A stretch of 24,179 nt of DNA from Bacteroidetes bacterium UBA5697. Its GTDB lineage: Bacteria > Bacteroidota > Bacteroidia > B-17B0 > Aurantibacillaceae. Within the stretch, counting starts at the first letter, position 1, and each line of letters starts with the position of its first letter. This document shows, piece by piece, positions 23,522 to 24,179 of the stretch. The notes beneath the pieces were generated by a model. The model saw only the letters and a program-made list of their open reading frames with translations. It was not told where the DNA came from and did no database searches. Made by a program: the position numbers and the translations under genes. The stretch spans positions 1 to 24,179 of the forward strand of contig DIHL01000010.1 in assembly GCA_002420145.1 (NCBI GenBank), in the 5' to 3' direction.

Positions 23522-24133
23522 GCTGGCTTTTAAAGGCTTTACTGAACTTAGCTTTGTCAACTGGTCTACAAGAGATGTATATAATTTCAACAATGAATTA
23601 AGTTGTGCTATTTCTTTTACTACTGTTTCCGAAATATAGTAAAGCATTACGTTGCCATCTTGTATGGGTTCGTCAAATATCCCTTCTTTGTCTAGAATTT
23701 GAAGATGAATATCGCTTTGTTCCAAAATTAAACCCTTTATGATTTCATTTGAAAATAATGTTTGAATTTTAAATTCATCATTTCCTTTAATCATAAATCT
23801 CTTGTCAAATGTTTTGTCACCAATTTGAATGTCTTGAGCTCCAAACAGTTTGCCAATATTGTCAACGAAAGCTTGTTTTGTTAGTCTTAATCGCAGATTG
23901 TCTGGTGATATGAATTCAAGTCTAACTCTTGTAAATTCTGTTTCATATGATTTTCCGCCAACAACACTATAATGAATATAAGTGTCAAATCGAATTTTAT
24001 GATTAGAATAAATGATTTCTACACTATTCGGGGCGTCTGAATATATACCGTTATTTTCAGTTGAAAATTGTCGCCAAACTGCTTCGTAGTTTTTTCCGAA
24101 AATAGAATCATATATGTCTTTTACGATTGTCAT
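23516..24133 (-). CDS. Cassette-borne protein of unknown function
   Basis: 205 residues from ATG at 24133, 25 bases inside the cassette boundary. No signal peptide or membrane helix, so cytosolic. Visible segments are an N-terminal helix and aromatic stretch (VKDIYDSIFGKNYEAVWRQF), a beta-rich core (SVEIIYSNHKIRFDTYIHYSV, YETEFTRVRLEFIS), then GKLFGAQDIQIGDKTFDKRFMIKGND, which resembles the FD-F-V-G-D turn of DUF3137-type proteins, and a C-terminal helix (about 165-195). I recall similar proteins as hypothetical in Bacteroidota but cannot name a family with confidence. The TAA stop lies inside the AGCTAAC box of the attC-like site, so gene and site are compactly fused, as in many cassettes. 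Confidence 0.72.
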   Translation of the reverse strand: MTIVKDIYDSIFGKNYEAVWRQFSTENNGIYSDAPNSVEIIYSNHKIRFDTYIHYSVVGGKSYETEFTRVRLEFISPDNLRLRLTKQAFVDNIGKLFGAQDIQIGDKTFDKRFMIKGNDEFKIQTLFSNEIIKGLILEQSDIHLQILDKEGIFDEPIQDGNVMLYYISETVVKEIAQLNSLLKLYTSLVDQLTKLSSVKPLKASS

Positions 24134-24145
24134 AATGTGTTGGTT

Positions 24146-24173
24146 GTCTAAAGCTTGCAGCTAACCTTTAGAC
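24146..24173 (-). other. Boundary box of the rightmost cassette
   Basis: On the minus strand GTTAGCT (24159-24165) has the GTTRRRY layout with one mismatch and stands 25 bases before the ATG of the 205-residue protein. With its neighbours it reads GTTAGCTGC, the exact inverse of GCAGCTAAC at the other end of the cassette (23515-23523). It is flanked by an 8-base inverted repeat (GTCTAAAG at 24146-24153, CTTTAGAC at 24166-24173). The rest of this attC-like site lies beyond the window. Confidence 0.5.
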
Positions 24174-24179
24174 TTGCAG

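Noticed and set aside
22292..24179. Insertion sequence or transposon remnant as explanation of the right end
   Set aside because: No transposase is visible, the inverted ends differ between the two units, and no target duplication frames them. The attC layout explains the ends better.

Overview
The window is a piece of an AT-rich genome that reads as Bacteroidota. Supporting signs are the near-absence of Shine-Dalgarno sites, matches to the TAnnTTTG (-7) and TTTG (-33) promoter elements typical of the phylum, a type III glutamine synthetase, a BatA-type membrane protein, an OmpA/TPR/PD40 protein with the domain order of the type IX secretion protein PorE, a carbamoyl-phosphate synthase large subunit without its C-terminal regulatory domain, and the gene order hpt-adk-obg. 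I cannot name the species.

Layout. 1-961: a small secreted protein with a basic tail, a bidirectional terminator and a tRNA-Leu(GAG) on the minus strand. 961-6286, all minus: a small membrane protein (DUF4834-like) overlapping an outer-membrane protein, then a PorE-like OmpA protein and glnN, the latter two each ending in a clear terminator. 6514-9939, plus: a BatA/VWA membrane protein and a dihydroorotase paralogue that has lost its HxH metal motif, converging on a small outer-membrane protein. 10643-15079, plus: carB followed after 12 bases by an arylsulfotransferase-like beta-propeller. 15107-15202, minus: the 4.5S/SRP RNA. 15293-16861, plus: a polyprenyl-phosphate glycosyltransferase and a small membrane protein, converging on a MATE transporter. 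18330-21250, plus: hpt, adk with a long lysine/alanine-rich tail, and obg. 21467-22291, plus: an alpha/beta hydrolase.

The right end (about 22307-24179) differs from the rest. Two unrelated single-gene units, both on the minus strand, are separated by a 175-base imperfect palindrome with the layout of an integron attC site: outer R-like boxes around AAC/GTT, long complementary L-like arms with one extra base on one side, and a structured centre. The two ends of each unit are exact 9-base inverted copies of each other, as expected if each unit circularised through its own attC. A more degenerate palindrome of similar length ends the array beside the hydrolase gene. I read this as the distal end of a gene-cassette array (an integron, or a CALIN if no integrase exists). 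Any integrase would lie beyond the right edge. The two cassette genes are a cytosolic PQQ-like propeller protein and a 205-residue protein of unknown function.

How the genes work together. Most of the window is core metabolism and cell envelope: nitrogen assimilation (glnN), carbamoyl phosphate for pyrimidines and arginine (carB), purine salvage and adenylate balance (hpt, adk), ribosome assembly (obg), protein targeting (SRP RNA), and lipid-linked sugar transfer. Short repeats are scattered through it: a GC-rich palindrome inside adk, a 7-base tandem repeat before obg, ATACGAAT inverted repeats before the dihydroorotase gene, and CCGTAGG hairpins at the edge of the cassette array.
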